DNA from: CAZYVD01 sp964651045
GTDB lineage: Bacteria > Zhuqueibacterota > QNDG01 > DSAB01
Length of the DNA: 40,753 nt
NCBI GenBank assembly: GCA_964651045.1
Contig: CAZYVD010000018.1
Coordinates: 1-40,753, forward strand
Direction: 5' to 3'
In this document: one piece after another, positions 1 to 9,200 of the stretch
Position numbering within the stretch: the first letter of the stretch is position 1
Layout: the number at the start of each line of letters is the position of its first letter
Made by a program: the position numbers and the translations under genes
The notes under the pieces: generated by a model
What the model was told of the DNA's origin: nothing
What the model saw: only the letters and a program-made list of their open reading frames with translations
Databases searched by the model: none

Positions 1-77
1 TTAATACGGGAATTTTAATTGTCGCTAAAAGAAAAAATAGTTGACTTTGATCAGCCTATATATATAGAACTTCCTGA

Positions 78-106
78 TTGACAAGTATAATAAATCTCGT
101 TATATT
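78..106 (+). promoter_or_regulatory. Sigma70-type promoter of the catabolic operon
   Basis: A perfect -35 TTGACA (78-83), a 17-base spacer and a -10 TATATT (101-106, five of six consensus bases) give an expected start near 113. The first gene begins at 150 with GGAGGT at 137-142. No other comparable promoter was seen in the short gaps of the eight-gene run, so this one probably drives all of it. Confidence 0.7.
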
Positions 107-149
107 CTAATTAAAAATCTTTCCTTTATTAATCTTTGGAGGTAAAGTC

Positions 150-659
150 ATGTGTGACGAAGAGAGATCATATTCAGGACCACTGCACTATTCAACTATC
201 CAGTTAACATCGCTGGTCATTCTTCGAGTATTTATCGGATGGCATTTTCTATATGAAGGATTAGTTAAACTATTTACACCTTACTGGACTTCTGCAGGAT
301 ACCTTGTTGAATCAAAGTGGATATTTTCAAGTCTCTTCATTGGAATTGCCACAAATCCAACATTGTTGAAAATAGTAGATTTTCTCAATGTATGGGGATT
401 GATCGCCATAGGTCTCGGTTTGATTCTTGGATGCTTTACTCGTGTTGCTTCAATCTCTGGAATCGTTCTTCTTTTCTTATATTACATCTGTCAGCCTCCG
501 ATTATTGGATACACCTACTCATCACCATCTGAAGGCAGTTATCTCATCGTGAATAAAAATCTGATTGAAATGGCCGCACTTTTTGTTTTAACGATCTTCC
601 CCACAGGATACGATATTGGACTCGATAGACTTATCTTTATAAAAAGAATAAAAGAGTAA
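150..659 (+). CDS. DoxX family membrane protein
   Basis: A 169-residue integral membrane protein of the DoxX family. It opens with a short hydrophilic stretch, then the typical first helix 'RVFIGWHFLYEGLVKL', and has about four membrane segments in total (near residues 20-40, 75-95, 98-115 and 138-155). DoxX/DoxD relatives include the quinone-reducing subunit of thiosulfate:quinone oxidoreductase, but most members are uncharacterised. This subtype often sits beside Gfo/Idh oxidoreductases, as here, so I infer a role in passing electrons from sugar oxidation to the membrane quinone pool. The start is supported by GGAGGT seven bases upstream. The next gene follows directly after the stop. Confidence 0.75.
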   Translation: MCDEERSYSGPLHYSTIQLTSLVILRVFIGWHFLYEGLVKLFTPYWTSAGYLVESKWIFSSLFIGIATNPTLLKIVDFLNVWGLIAIGLGLILGCFTRVASISGIVLLFLYYICQPPIIGYTYSSPSEGSYLIVNKNLIEMAALFVLTIFPTGYDIGLDRLIFIKRIKE

Positions 660-674
660 ATGGAGGGGAAGAAA

Positions 675-2306
675 ATGAGAGAAAAAGAAAAAGATGAGAA
701 CAGCAAAGAATCAAAAAAGGAAAAAAATGAAAATAGGATAGATCGCAGAGATGTGCTCAAGAGCTTGGCAACACTCCCTGTATTGGGAGGATTTATATAT
801 GGAGCAATTGCCAAGAAATCAAGAGACAACTTCAAGAAGAGGTTGATTCTATCCGAACTTGGACTAGAAGAGGGTGCGCCATCTGTGCTTCCCAAGACAA
901 CATTCAAAAAACATGGAGAACTTATAAGGATTGGGATAATAGGATTTGGTGGAAGGGGAGAGTCATTAATACGATCTGCAGGATTTGTGCATCCAACATA
1001 CTGGTCAGATAGAAAGAAGTTCGCATTGGAACAGGAGAAGATCGATAGGCTATATATACGAAATTTAGAAAAGGAAATCAAAGCATATTTTAACCAGGAA
1101 AGTTTGAATATCGTGCTGACAGGCGTGTGTGACCTTTTCGATGTAAGAGCAGAGAGAGGTATTGCTGCATCAAAGAATGAAAACTCTCCTGCAGCAAAGA
1201 CAGGAAAACTTTCAGGTGCAAAAAGGTATTATCACTATCAGGATCTTCTTCAAAGCAAAGATATCGATGCAGTAATAATTGCAACTCCAGATCACTGGCA
1301 TTCCCGCATTGTAGTCGATGCAGCAAATGCTGGAAAACACGTCTACTGCGAGAAGTGCATGACAAGGACTGAGGAGGAGGTTTATAGGGTTTTTAATGCT
1401 GTTAAAAAGAGCGGCATTGTATTTCAGCTCGGTCATCAGAATAGACAGCAGGAAAGCCATTTTAAAGCAAAAAAGATAGTAGAAAAAAATATTTTAGGCA
1501 AGGTAACACTGATCGAGACAACTACAAATCGTAATACACCCGGTGGTGCGTGGGTTTATGCAATTCACAAGGATGGCAATCCAAAAACAATCGATTGGGA
1601 ACAGTTCCAGCTGCCTGCGCCTCATAAGGTTCCTTTCAGTCCTGAAAGGTTCTTTAGGTGGAGATGCTGGTATGATTATGGAACTGGTCTCTCGGGAGAT
1701 CTTCTTTCACATGAATTTGACGCAATTAATCAAATCATGAACCTCGGTATTCCGAAATCTGCAGTAGCCTCTGGTGGAATATATTTCTACAAAGATGGTA
1801 GAGATGTTCCTGATGTCTTTCAGGTAGTATTCGAGTATCCCGACAGAGATCTTACTCTTGTTTATAGTGCCACGCTGGCCAATGGCAAATATAGAGGTAA
1901 GGTCTTCATGGGACACGATGCAACAATGGAGGTTGGAAGTTCTCTTACTGTCATGGCTGATGAGAATTCAACACGATACAGAAAAAAAATCAAAGATGAA
2001 ATAATCGATACATCGCTCCCAATTTTCTCTTATGCCCCAGGATCAAAAAAGATAGATGCAGTAACTTCTGCTACAGAAAAATATTTTGCAACAAGAGGAT
2101 TGATGTATACATACAGAGAGGGCAGGTTAGTAGATGTAACACACCTTCATATTAAGGAGTGGCTCGACTGCATTCGAAATGGAAAACAGCCAAGCTGCAA
2201 CATCGACAGGGGATTTGAGGAAGCGATAACGTGCCATATGGCAACGAAATCTTATTTAGAAGGTCGAAAGGTTTTCTGGGATTCTCGGAAAAAAAGAATC
2301 GTTTAG
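675..2306 (+). CDS. Gfo/Idh/MocA family oxidoreductase with Tat-type signal
   Basis: An NAD(P)-dependent oxidoreductase of the Gfo/Idh/MocA family, probably acting on a sugar or cyclitol. The N-terminus carries a twin-arginine signal (RRDVLKSLATLPVLGG), so the folded enzyme is probably exported with its cofactor. The Rossmann motif GIIGFGGRG follows about residue 90; the usual EKP motif appears as 'YCEKCM', with Cys replacing Pro. The C-terminal half has the family motif 'GDLLSHEFDAINQIM'. At about 543 residues it is longer than typical (340-450) because of the signal and an insertion before the EK motif. An ATG at 660 is also in frame, but GGAGGGG at 662-668 sits correctly only for the ATG at 675. 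Confidence 0.85.
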   Translation: MREKEKDENSKESKKEKNENRIDRRDVLKSLATLPVLGGFIYGAIAKKSRDNFKKRLILSELGLEEGAPSVLPKTTFKKHGELIRIGIIGFGGRGESLIRSAGFVHPTYWSDRKKFALEQEKIDRLYIRNLEKEIKAYFNQESLNIVLTGVCDLFDVRAERGIAASKNENSPAAKTGKLSGAKRYYHYQDLLQSKDIDAVIIATPDHWHSRIVVDAANAGKHVYCEKCMTRTEEEVYRVFNAVKKSGIVFQLGHQNRQQESHFKAKKIVEKNILGKVTLIETTTNRNTPGGAWVYAIHKDGNPKTIDWEQFQLPAPHKVPFSPERFFRWRCWYDYGTGLSGDLLSHEFDAINQIMNLGIPKSAVASGGIYFYKDGRDVPDVFQVVFEYPDRDLTLVYSATLANGKYRGKVFMGHDATMEVGSSLTVMADENSTRYRKKIKDEIIDTSLPIFSYAPGSKKIDAVTSATEKYFATRGLMYTYREGRLVDVTHLHIKEWLDCIRNGKQPSCNIDRGFEEAITCHMATKSYLEGRKVFWDSRKKRIV

Positions 2307-2342
2307 AATTTTGATTTGAAAAAATCTAACCTGGAGGCAGTC

Positions 2343-3533
2343 ATGAACTCAAAATATCGTCTCGGAATTATGATGTTCCTTCAGTATGCAATCTGGGGTG
2401 CGTGGGCTCCTGTTCTATCTGAATACCTTATGAATGAGCTTGGCTTCAATGGTGTACAGGTAGGCTGGATATATGCTCTGCTTCCACTCGCCACGATTGT
2501 ATCTCCATTCATCGGAGGACAGATAGCAGACAGACACTTTGCATCAGAAAAAATAATATCATTTTTACAACTCTCGGGTGGGATTCTGCTGATAGTAATG
2601 TCTTTCATGTCATCATACAGCACGATATTCATATTGATGCTAATATACTGTCTTCTCTATGCACCAACCCTTGCATTAACAAACTCTGTTGCAATGATAA
2701 ACTTGAAAGATTCTGAAAGAGAGTTTGGTCGGATAAGAGTTTGGGGAACCATTGGCTGGATAGCAGCCGGATTGATGCTCTCAGGATACAGAATGTTTGG
2801 AGAAAAACTTATGCTGCATGGCGATACTCTCTTCCTTGCAGGAATACTATCGATAATTATGGGGATTCAGTCGTTTGGGCTACCTCATACGCCTCCGAAA
2901 AAGGAGGGTGTAAAGCCATGGGCATTTGTTGAAGCATTGAAAATGATGAAAGATAAAAATTTTTCTATCTTTATAGCCATAACATTCGTTGTGGCTACCG
3001 AATTGGAATTCTATTATATCTTGACAGCTCCCTTTCTAACCTCTCAAAAGATAGCAATTTCAGCCAAATATGTACCTGCTGTCATGACAATTGCACAGGT
3101 TGCAGAGATATTTGTAATGGCCTATCTTTTATCTCGATTCCTAAAGAGATTTGGAATGAGAAACACCCTTGCGATTGGAGCAATTGCATGGCCCATACGT
3201 TATATAATTTTTGCAATCGGAAAGCCTGCGTGGCTTGTAATCGCATCGCTGACCTTACACGGCTTTTGTTATGTTTTCTTCTTTGTTGCAGCATTTATCT
3301 ATGTAGATAAGGTAGCTCCTGCCGATATCAGGGCTTCTGCACAGAGTTTGATTGCAATAATTGCTCTTGGACTTGGGCGCTTTCTTGGGAGTCTATTTGC
3401 CGGTAAAATAAAAACAATATTTACAACACAGGATGTCACAAACTGGACAAGTGTATTTTTAGTACCATGTATTTTAACAGTAATTTGTGCCGTTGCATTT
3501 ATACTGTTTTTTCGTGAAAAGAGAGTTAAATAA
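2343..3533 (+). CDS. MFS nucleoside:H+ symporter-like permease
   Basis: A major facilitator superfamily transporter of about 396 residues with some 12 predicted helices. The opening segments ('YAIWGAWAPVLSEYL', then 'GFNGVQVGWIYALLPLATI' and 'IGGQIADRHF') resemble the NupG/XapB nucleoside-proton symporter family. Family members import nucleosides, but homologues in Gfo/Idh clusters probably carry sugars or glycosides; the substrate cannot be read from sequence. The frame opens at a TTG at 2316, but GGAGG at 2333-2337 lies five bases before the ATG at 2343, so I chose that start. It lies between two oxidoreductase genes and probably imports the compound they oxidise. Confidence 0.8.
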   Translation: MNSKYRLGIMMFLQYAIWGAWAPVLSEYLMNELGFNGVQVGWIYALLPLATIVSPFIGGQIADRHFASEKIISFLQLSGGILLIVMSFMSSYSTIFILMLIYCLLYAPTLALTNSVAMINLKDSEREFGRIRVWGTIGWIAAGLMLSGYRMFGEKLMLHGDTLFLAGILSIIMGIQSFGLPHTPPKKEGVKPWAFVEALKMMKDKNFSIFIAITFVVATELEFYYILTAPFLTSQKIAISAKYVPAVMTIAQVAEIFVMAYLLSRFLKRFGMRNTLAIGAIAWPIRYIIFAIGKPAWLVIASLTLHGFCYVFFFVAAFIYVDKVAPADIRASAQSLIAIIALGLGRFLGSLFAGKIKTIFTTQDVTNWTSVFLVPCILTVICAVAFILFFREKRVK

Positions 3534-3548
3534 AATTGGAGGTTCACT

Positions 3549-4802
3549 ATGTCTAAAAAAAGGTTGGGCATAGGAATAATAGGGGCTGGATTTGTTGCAA
3601 ACTTTCATATACGTTCGTGGGTTGGGGTAAGGGATGCTGATATAATGGGAATAGTCTCTCTCAGCGAAGAAGAGAGTAGCAAGGCAGCATCAACAGCAGT
3701 GAAACTTGGAGTCGGAGAACCAAGGGTATTTAAATCAATAACAGATATGGTTAGGGATACTAATATAGATGCTGTATGGATATGTGCTCCAAATTTTGCC
3801 AGAATAGAAGTCATGGAAGAGATTGTTCATACAATTGACTCTGGAAAGGGAGAATTGATCGGAGTAGCATGTGAAAAGCCACTTGGCAGAAATGTTAGAG
3901 AAGCAAGGAAGATGCTGGAACTTGCAAAAAAGGCCAATCTCCTGGATGGTTACCTTGAGAACCAGATATTTTCACCCTCAGTAATCAGGGGAAAGGATAT
4001 AGTTTGGAGAAGAGGTGCCGCGCTTACTGGACGGCCATACCTTGCCAGAGCAGCCGAAGAACACAGCGGCCCACACATGACGTGGTTTTGGCAGGGAGAA
4101 CTACAGGGAGGCGGCGTACTGAACGACATGATGTGTCATTCTGTTGAAACTGCTAGATTCATGTTAACACCACCCGGAGAGCCAAGAGATAGTCTAAAGC
4201 CGGTGAAAGTAACAGCTCACACATCATGCTTGAAGTGGCAGGATAAAAAATATGCAGAAATTCTTTCCAAAAACAGTGATGGAAGGCTCGATTACATTAA
4301 ACATCCAGCAGAGGATTTTGCAAGATCACTCATCGAATACATGGACAAAGATGGTAAAAAGCTAATAGTTGAAACCACAACTTCATGGTGCTATGTAGGA
4401 GCTGGATTGAGATTGAGCATGGAACTGTTGGGGCCGGAGTATTCTCTGTCGATTAATACACTCGATTCGGGTTTGAAGGTATTCTTCAGCCGTAATGTCA
4501 AAGGAACGGTTGGCGAAGATCTTGTAGAAAAACAGAATGCTGAAGTAGGTCTGATGCCTGTAGTTACCAACGAAGAAAGCGAGTATGGTTATGAAGTGGA
4601 AAACAGACACATGGTTCGCTCTTTTCTTGATGGGAAGAGACCAATGGAAAATTTTAATGATGGTGTGAATGTAACAGAACTTTTAATGACCGCCTATATG
4701 AGTGCAGAGAATGAAAAGACAGTCGAGTTCCCACCCCCTGATCTGGAATCTTATATTCCTTTAGTTGCAAAAGGTGAATGGAACCCATCGAGGAGTAAAT
4801 AA
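3549..4802 (+). CDS. Gfo/Idh/MocA family oxidoreductase (cytoplasmic)
   Basis: A second NAD(P)-dependent Gfo/Idh/MocA oxidoreductase, 417 residues and without a signal peptide. The Rossmann motif GIGIIGAGFVA lies at residues 6-16, the cofactor/catalytic motif appears as 'CEKPLGRN', and the substrate domain holds 'GGGVLNDMMCHSVETARFM', whose His is at the family's catalytic position. GGAGG precedes the ATG. Together with the exported paralogue it suggests two oxidation or reduction steps on the same compound, one on each side of the membrane. The exact substrate is unknown. The two paralogues differ strongly in length and motifs, so they are not a recent duplication. Confidence 0.85.
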   Translation: MSKKRLGIGIIGAGFVANFHIRSWVGVRDADIMGIVSLSEEESSKAASTAVKLGVGEPRVFKSITDMVRDTNIDAVWICAPNFARIEVMEEIVHTIDSGKGELIGVACEKPLGRNVREARKMLELAKKANLLDGYLENQIFSPSVIRGKDIVWRRGAALTGRPYLARAAEEHSGPHMTWFWQGELQGGGVLNDMMCHSVETARFMLTPPGEPRDSLKPVKVTAHTSCLKWQDKKYAEILSKNSDGRLDYIKHPAEDFARSLIEYMDKDGKKLIVETTTSWCYVGAGLRLSMELLGPEYSLSINTLDSGLKVFFSRNVKGTVGEDLVEKQNAEVGLMPVVTNEESEYGYEVENRHMVRSFLDGKRPMENFNDGVNVTELLMTAYMSAENEKTVEFPPPDLESYIPLVAKGEWNPSRSK

Positions 4803-4819
4803 AATTTGAGAGGGAAAAA

Positions 4820-6271
4820 ATGAGTGAGAAAAATTTCTTAATAAGAATGATATCATTGATAATCTTAAATTCGTCAATACTTTTTTTCATATTTTGTAGC
4901 AATACAAATCGTCAAGTGGTTGTGGATAATCCTGATTATAAGGATGTGAGGATAAAAAAATTCCCAATTGCGGTCCAGTGCTGGACATTTAGAAAATACT
5001 CTTTCTTTGAAGCGCTCGATAGGATCGAAAAACTGGGAGTAAAGTATATACAGGCCTATCCAGGTCAGATTCTTGACAAAAATAAAAGCGTAAGATTTGA
5101 TCACAATCTAAATAGCGAACAGATAAATCTTATAAAGAAAAAATTAAAAGAACACAAGCTGACTATCTATGGTTATGGCGTAGTCAATCTTGATAATGAA
5201 CAGGATATGGAGAAGGTCTTTAGATTTGCAAGGGAAATGAATATTAAAATAATAGTTGCCGAGCCAGGTTTTGACGATTTTTCACGATTAGATGAGATGG
5301 TAGAGAAATACAACATAAGAGTTGCTATTCACAATCATCCAGAACCTTCAAAGTATAGTCTGCCTCAGACAGTTTTAAAACATATAAGTAGAGTAGGGGA
5401 GGGTATAGGTGCATGCGGAGATACAGGGCACTGGATGAGGAGCGGTGTAAGACCAGTGGATGGTTTGAAAATTTTAAGTGGTAGAATGATCGACCTGCAT
5501 CTCAAAGATCTTAATGAATTTGGTAATAAGGATGCTTATGATGTTCCATTTGGACAGGGCAAGGCAAACATTCACGATATTCTTGCAGAACTTACAAATC
5601 AAAACTATCATGGGTGGCTTTGTATTGAATATGAAAATAAAAAAGAGGCCAAGAATCCAGAAGCTTCGATAAGAAAATGTATAGAGTATATTAAAAGCAT
5701 TACATATTACGAGGGATATGAGGAACTTCTTAAATATTCAAATGGAAGATATTCAAAGCATGGATGGAACCACTATGGACCTGGATATTTTGAACTCGAT
5801 GAGAAGAATGGCATATTAAAATCACACAAGGGTATGGGGCTTTTTTGGTACAGCCGAAAAAAATTCAAGGACTTTGTTCTTGAACTTGATTTCAAGTGTC
5901 TTGCAAAGAATGCCAATTCAGGAGTCTTTCTTCGTGTTCCAAATCTTCCGGTAAGCGACGATTATATATATCACTCATTTGAAATTCAAATATATGATGC
6001 TGGAGATGGGATTCACAAGACGGGTGCAGTCTATGACGCAGAACCCCCATCAGAGGATGCATTCAAAAATACAGGAGAATGGAATCACTATAAAATAACA
6101 TTCAAGGGCAGCCACATAGATGTAGAACTGAATGACGTCAAGATAATCGACTGGGAAGCAGAACCGAGAGGAAAAGTGAAAGACTTTTCTTTGAGTGGAT
6201 ATATTGGACTTCAGAATCATGATGTTCATACATCTGTATGGTTTCGGAACATCTTTATTAAAGAGATATAA
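4820..6271 (+). CDS. Lipoprotein: sugar phosphate isomerase/epimerase barrel fused to DUF1080 domain
   Basis: A two-domain protein of 483 residues. An N-terminal hydrophobic segment ends in a lipobox-like 'FIFC' (Cys26), suggesting a membrane-anchored extracytoplasmic protein. Residues about 45-300 form an AP-endonuclease-2/xylose-isomerase type TIM barrel, with metal-ligand-like motifs 'AIHNHPEP', 'GACGDTGHW', 'DLHLKDL' and 'CIEYE'. Residues about 325-483 match the DUF1080 / 3-keto-disaccharide hydrolase fold, with 'ANSGVFLRVP', 'FEIQIYD' and a closing 'GYIGLQNHD'. Both families occur in pathways where glycosides are oxidised at C3 and then cleaved, which fits the adjacent oxidoreductases. 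That function is inferred; the fusion and signal are seen directly. Confidence 0.8.
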   Translation: MSEKNFLIRMISLIILNSSILFFIFCSNTNRQVVVDNPDYKDVRIKKFPIAVQCWTFRKYSFFEALDRIEKLGVKYIQAYPGQILDKNKSVRFDHNLNSEQINLIKKKLKEHKLTIYGYGVVNLDNEQDMEKVFRFAREMNIKIIVAEPGFDDFSRLDEMVEKYNIRVAIHNHPEPSKYSLPQTVLKHISRVGEGIGACGDTGHWMRSGVRPVDGLKILSGRMIDLHLKDLNEFGNKDAYDVPFGQGKANIHDILAELTNQNYHGWLCIEYENKKEAKNPEASIRKCIEYIKSITYYEGYEELLKYSNGRYSKHGWNHYGPGYFELDEKNGILKSHKGMGLFWYSRKKFKDFVLELDFKCLAKNANSGVFLRVPNLPVSDDYIYHSFEIQIYDAGDGIHKTGAVYDAEPPSEDAFKNTGEWNHYKITFKGSHIDVELNDVKIIDWEAEPRGKVKDFSLSGYIGLQNHDVHTSVWFRNIFIKEI

Positions 6272-6288
6272 AATTCGGTGACCTGAAA

Positions 6289-9200
6289 ATGAGTATTTCT
6301 AACAAAAAAACTGGTTCAGATGGACTGTGGAGAATATGGATCGATACAGGCGGTACTTTTACAGATTGTATTGCATTGGATTCAAAGGGCAAACTTTACA
6401 GGGCAAAGGTGCTCAGCAGCAGCTCACTTCGCGGCCGAGTCGAAAGAATCATCGATCAAAATAGAATAAAGGTAATAATAAGATGGTCGGCGCCCTCTGA
6501 TCTTGTAGTGGGATCATCGCTAATATTCTTGAATACTCCTGATAATAAATACAATGCAGTAGAGTTCGATCCTGACAAAAATACAATCCTTCTTGACAGG
6601 GCTATAAAAGTTCAAGAAAAAAATATCAAGAACTGCTCTTTTGAGATACAATTTAATGAAGAGGCTCCTGTACTCGTTTCAAAAATGATTACAAATACCT
6701 CAGCACAAGAGAGCCTGCCACCTGCATTGATTCGTCTTGCAACAACAAGGGGGACAAATGCACTTCTTGAAAGAAAGGGTGGTGACGTTGCACTATTTAT
6801 TACAAAAGGATTTGGAGACCTTCTTGTTATTGGAAATCAACAGAGACCGGACCTCTTTGAACTAAAGATAGAAAAACCACGACCACTTTATAAGAGTATT
6901 GTCGAGATCGATGAAAGGGTTGGATGTGATGGAAAAATAATCAAGGATTTGAACCTAGAAGATTTCGATGATAAAATTTCTGATCTGTTGAGGTCTGGAA
7001 TAGATATTGGTGCCGTAGTATTCATGAACAGTTATGCAAATCCGATCCATGAAGAGAAATTTGCTCAATATCTGCTTTCAAAGGGATTCCGCCATGTATC
7101 ATGTTCCTCAGAATTGGTACCATTCATGCGTATTCTGCCTAGAGCAGAGACAACGGTTGTGAATTCATATCTTGTTCCAGTAATAAAAGATTATTTACAA
7201 AGAGTGACAAAAACAGTAGACAGAGGCCATCTTCATGTTATGACAAGTGCTGGTGGATTGGTTAAGGCGGAATCTTACCATGCAAAAGACAGTCTTCTGA
7301 GCGGACCTGCAGGTGGAGTGGTTGGTGCTGTAAAGGCAGCAAGATACTCTGGTTTCGAAAAAATTATATCTTTTGACATGGGTGGTACCAGTACTGATGT
7401 TGCTCGTTTCGATGGGGACTATGATTATGTTTTTGAACACATCGTAGGCGATGCCCATCTTGTGGCACCAGCACTTGCAATAGAGAGCGTTGCTGCTGGC
7501 GGTGGATCTGTATGCCAGTATAAGAATATGGAACTGCAGGTTGGACCAGAGAGTGGGGGTGCAGATCCAGGTCCTGCGTGTTACGGTGCAGGAGGCCCTC
7601 TCACACTTACGGATGTAAATCTTCTTCTTGGACGATTGGATGAATCGAGGTTCGAGATACCAATAGATCGGGGAGCAGCAGAAGATGCGCTTGAAAGGGT
7701 CATAAAAAGTATAAAAAAAGCCAGAAAGAGAGATATTGAAAAAGACAGAATATTGGAAGGATTTCTCACAATAGCCTGCGAAAGAATGGCCGATGCTATT
7801 AGAAAAATATCGATCAGAAAGGGATACGACCCAAAGAACTATGTGCTTGTCGCATTCGGAGGAGCCGGTGCTCAGCATGCATGTTCAGTAGCCCAAAGGT
7901 TGAATATGGATAGAGTATTAATACCTGTTGATGCGAGTCTCTTAAGTGCAATAGGTTTAGGATGGGCAGTTATTGAACGCTTCTGTGAGAAACAGATAAT
8001 AAAGCCCCTGCATGAGATCGAACCAGAAATTGATAATTATCTTAAAAAATTGGAAGATGAGGCGATTAGGCTACTTCGGGATGAAGGTATTGGGAGAGGA
8101 ATAATCAGAAGGAGGATTTTAAATTTAAGATTCATTGGACAGGATTCTGTAGTTCAGATTGAATATAATAAAGATGTTTGTGTTAAAAAAAGTTTTGAAG
8201 AAAAATACAGATCAATATTCGGTCACTGGCCAGAAGGGCGTCAAATTGAATTAGAGTCGATTCGTGTTGTAGCCTCATCTACTGCTGAGAAGAGTCGATT
8301 GAGAGAAAAAAATATAGAGAGCTTCCAACCAGAACCGGATGGATATAAAAAAACATATTTCGGAACAACTTTTAAAGATGTTCCATTCTATGAAAGAAAA
8401 AATCTCAGACCTGGTGCAAATATAAATGGCCCTGCACTGATCTTTGAACCGCATACTGTCACAGTTGTCGAAGAGGGATGGGATGTAGTTGTAGATCATA
8501 CTTTATCACTACTGCTGAGAAAAAAAATGATGAAAGATGTTCAGTTTAAGGATTCAAAGTCAGAACTTGTCAGACTGGAACTCTTTACAAATCGATTCTG
8601 CTCTATTGCAGAAGAAATGGGAGAGATGCTTAGAAGAATGGCCATTTCGACAAATGTAAAGGATCGTCTCGATTTCTCATGTGGTATCCTGGATAAAAAT
8701 GGCCGGCTCGTAGTAAATGCGCCTCACATTCCTGTACATCTTGGATCTATGGGATTATGTGTTCGTTCTTTGATTGAAGAAATGAAGATTGGTCCATCAG
8801 ATGTTGTGGTTACAAACCATCCAAGATATGGTGGTTCCCATCTTCCAGATGTATCGGTAATAATGCCTGTTTATACCGATAAAGGTGAACTAATTGGTTT
8901 TGTTGGAAACAGGTGCCATCATGCTGAAATAGGGGGAGCACTGCCAGGGTCTATGCCTCCCACTGCAAGTTCTCTTGCAGAGGAAGGGGTAGTTATTCCG
9001 CCAACCTTCATAATTAAAAATGGTAAAGCAAACTGGGATGCGATTCGCAATTTACTGCAGAGCGGACCCTATCCGTCCCGTGCAGTCGAGGAAAACATTG
9101 CGGACCTCAAGGCTGCTGTTGCTGCAAATATCAGTGGAGCAAATGCATTATTAAAACTTGCCTGCGAAGTTGGAGCAGATACTGTTGATCATTATATGAA

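Noticed and set aside
41..66. A second promoter, TTGACT with TATATA, near the window start
   Set aside because: Spacing is only 14 bases; the TTGACA-17-TATATT pair at 78-106 is much better.
7195..7878. 227-residue open frame antisense to the oxoprolinase gene
   Set aside because: It lies wholly inside a strongly conserved coding region, has no family-like motifs and is rich in Cys, Tyr and Ser as expected for a shadow frame.
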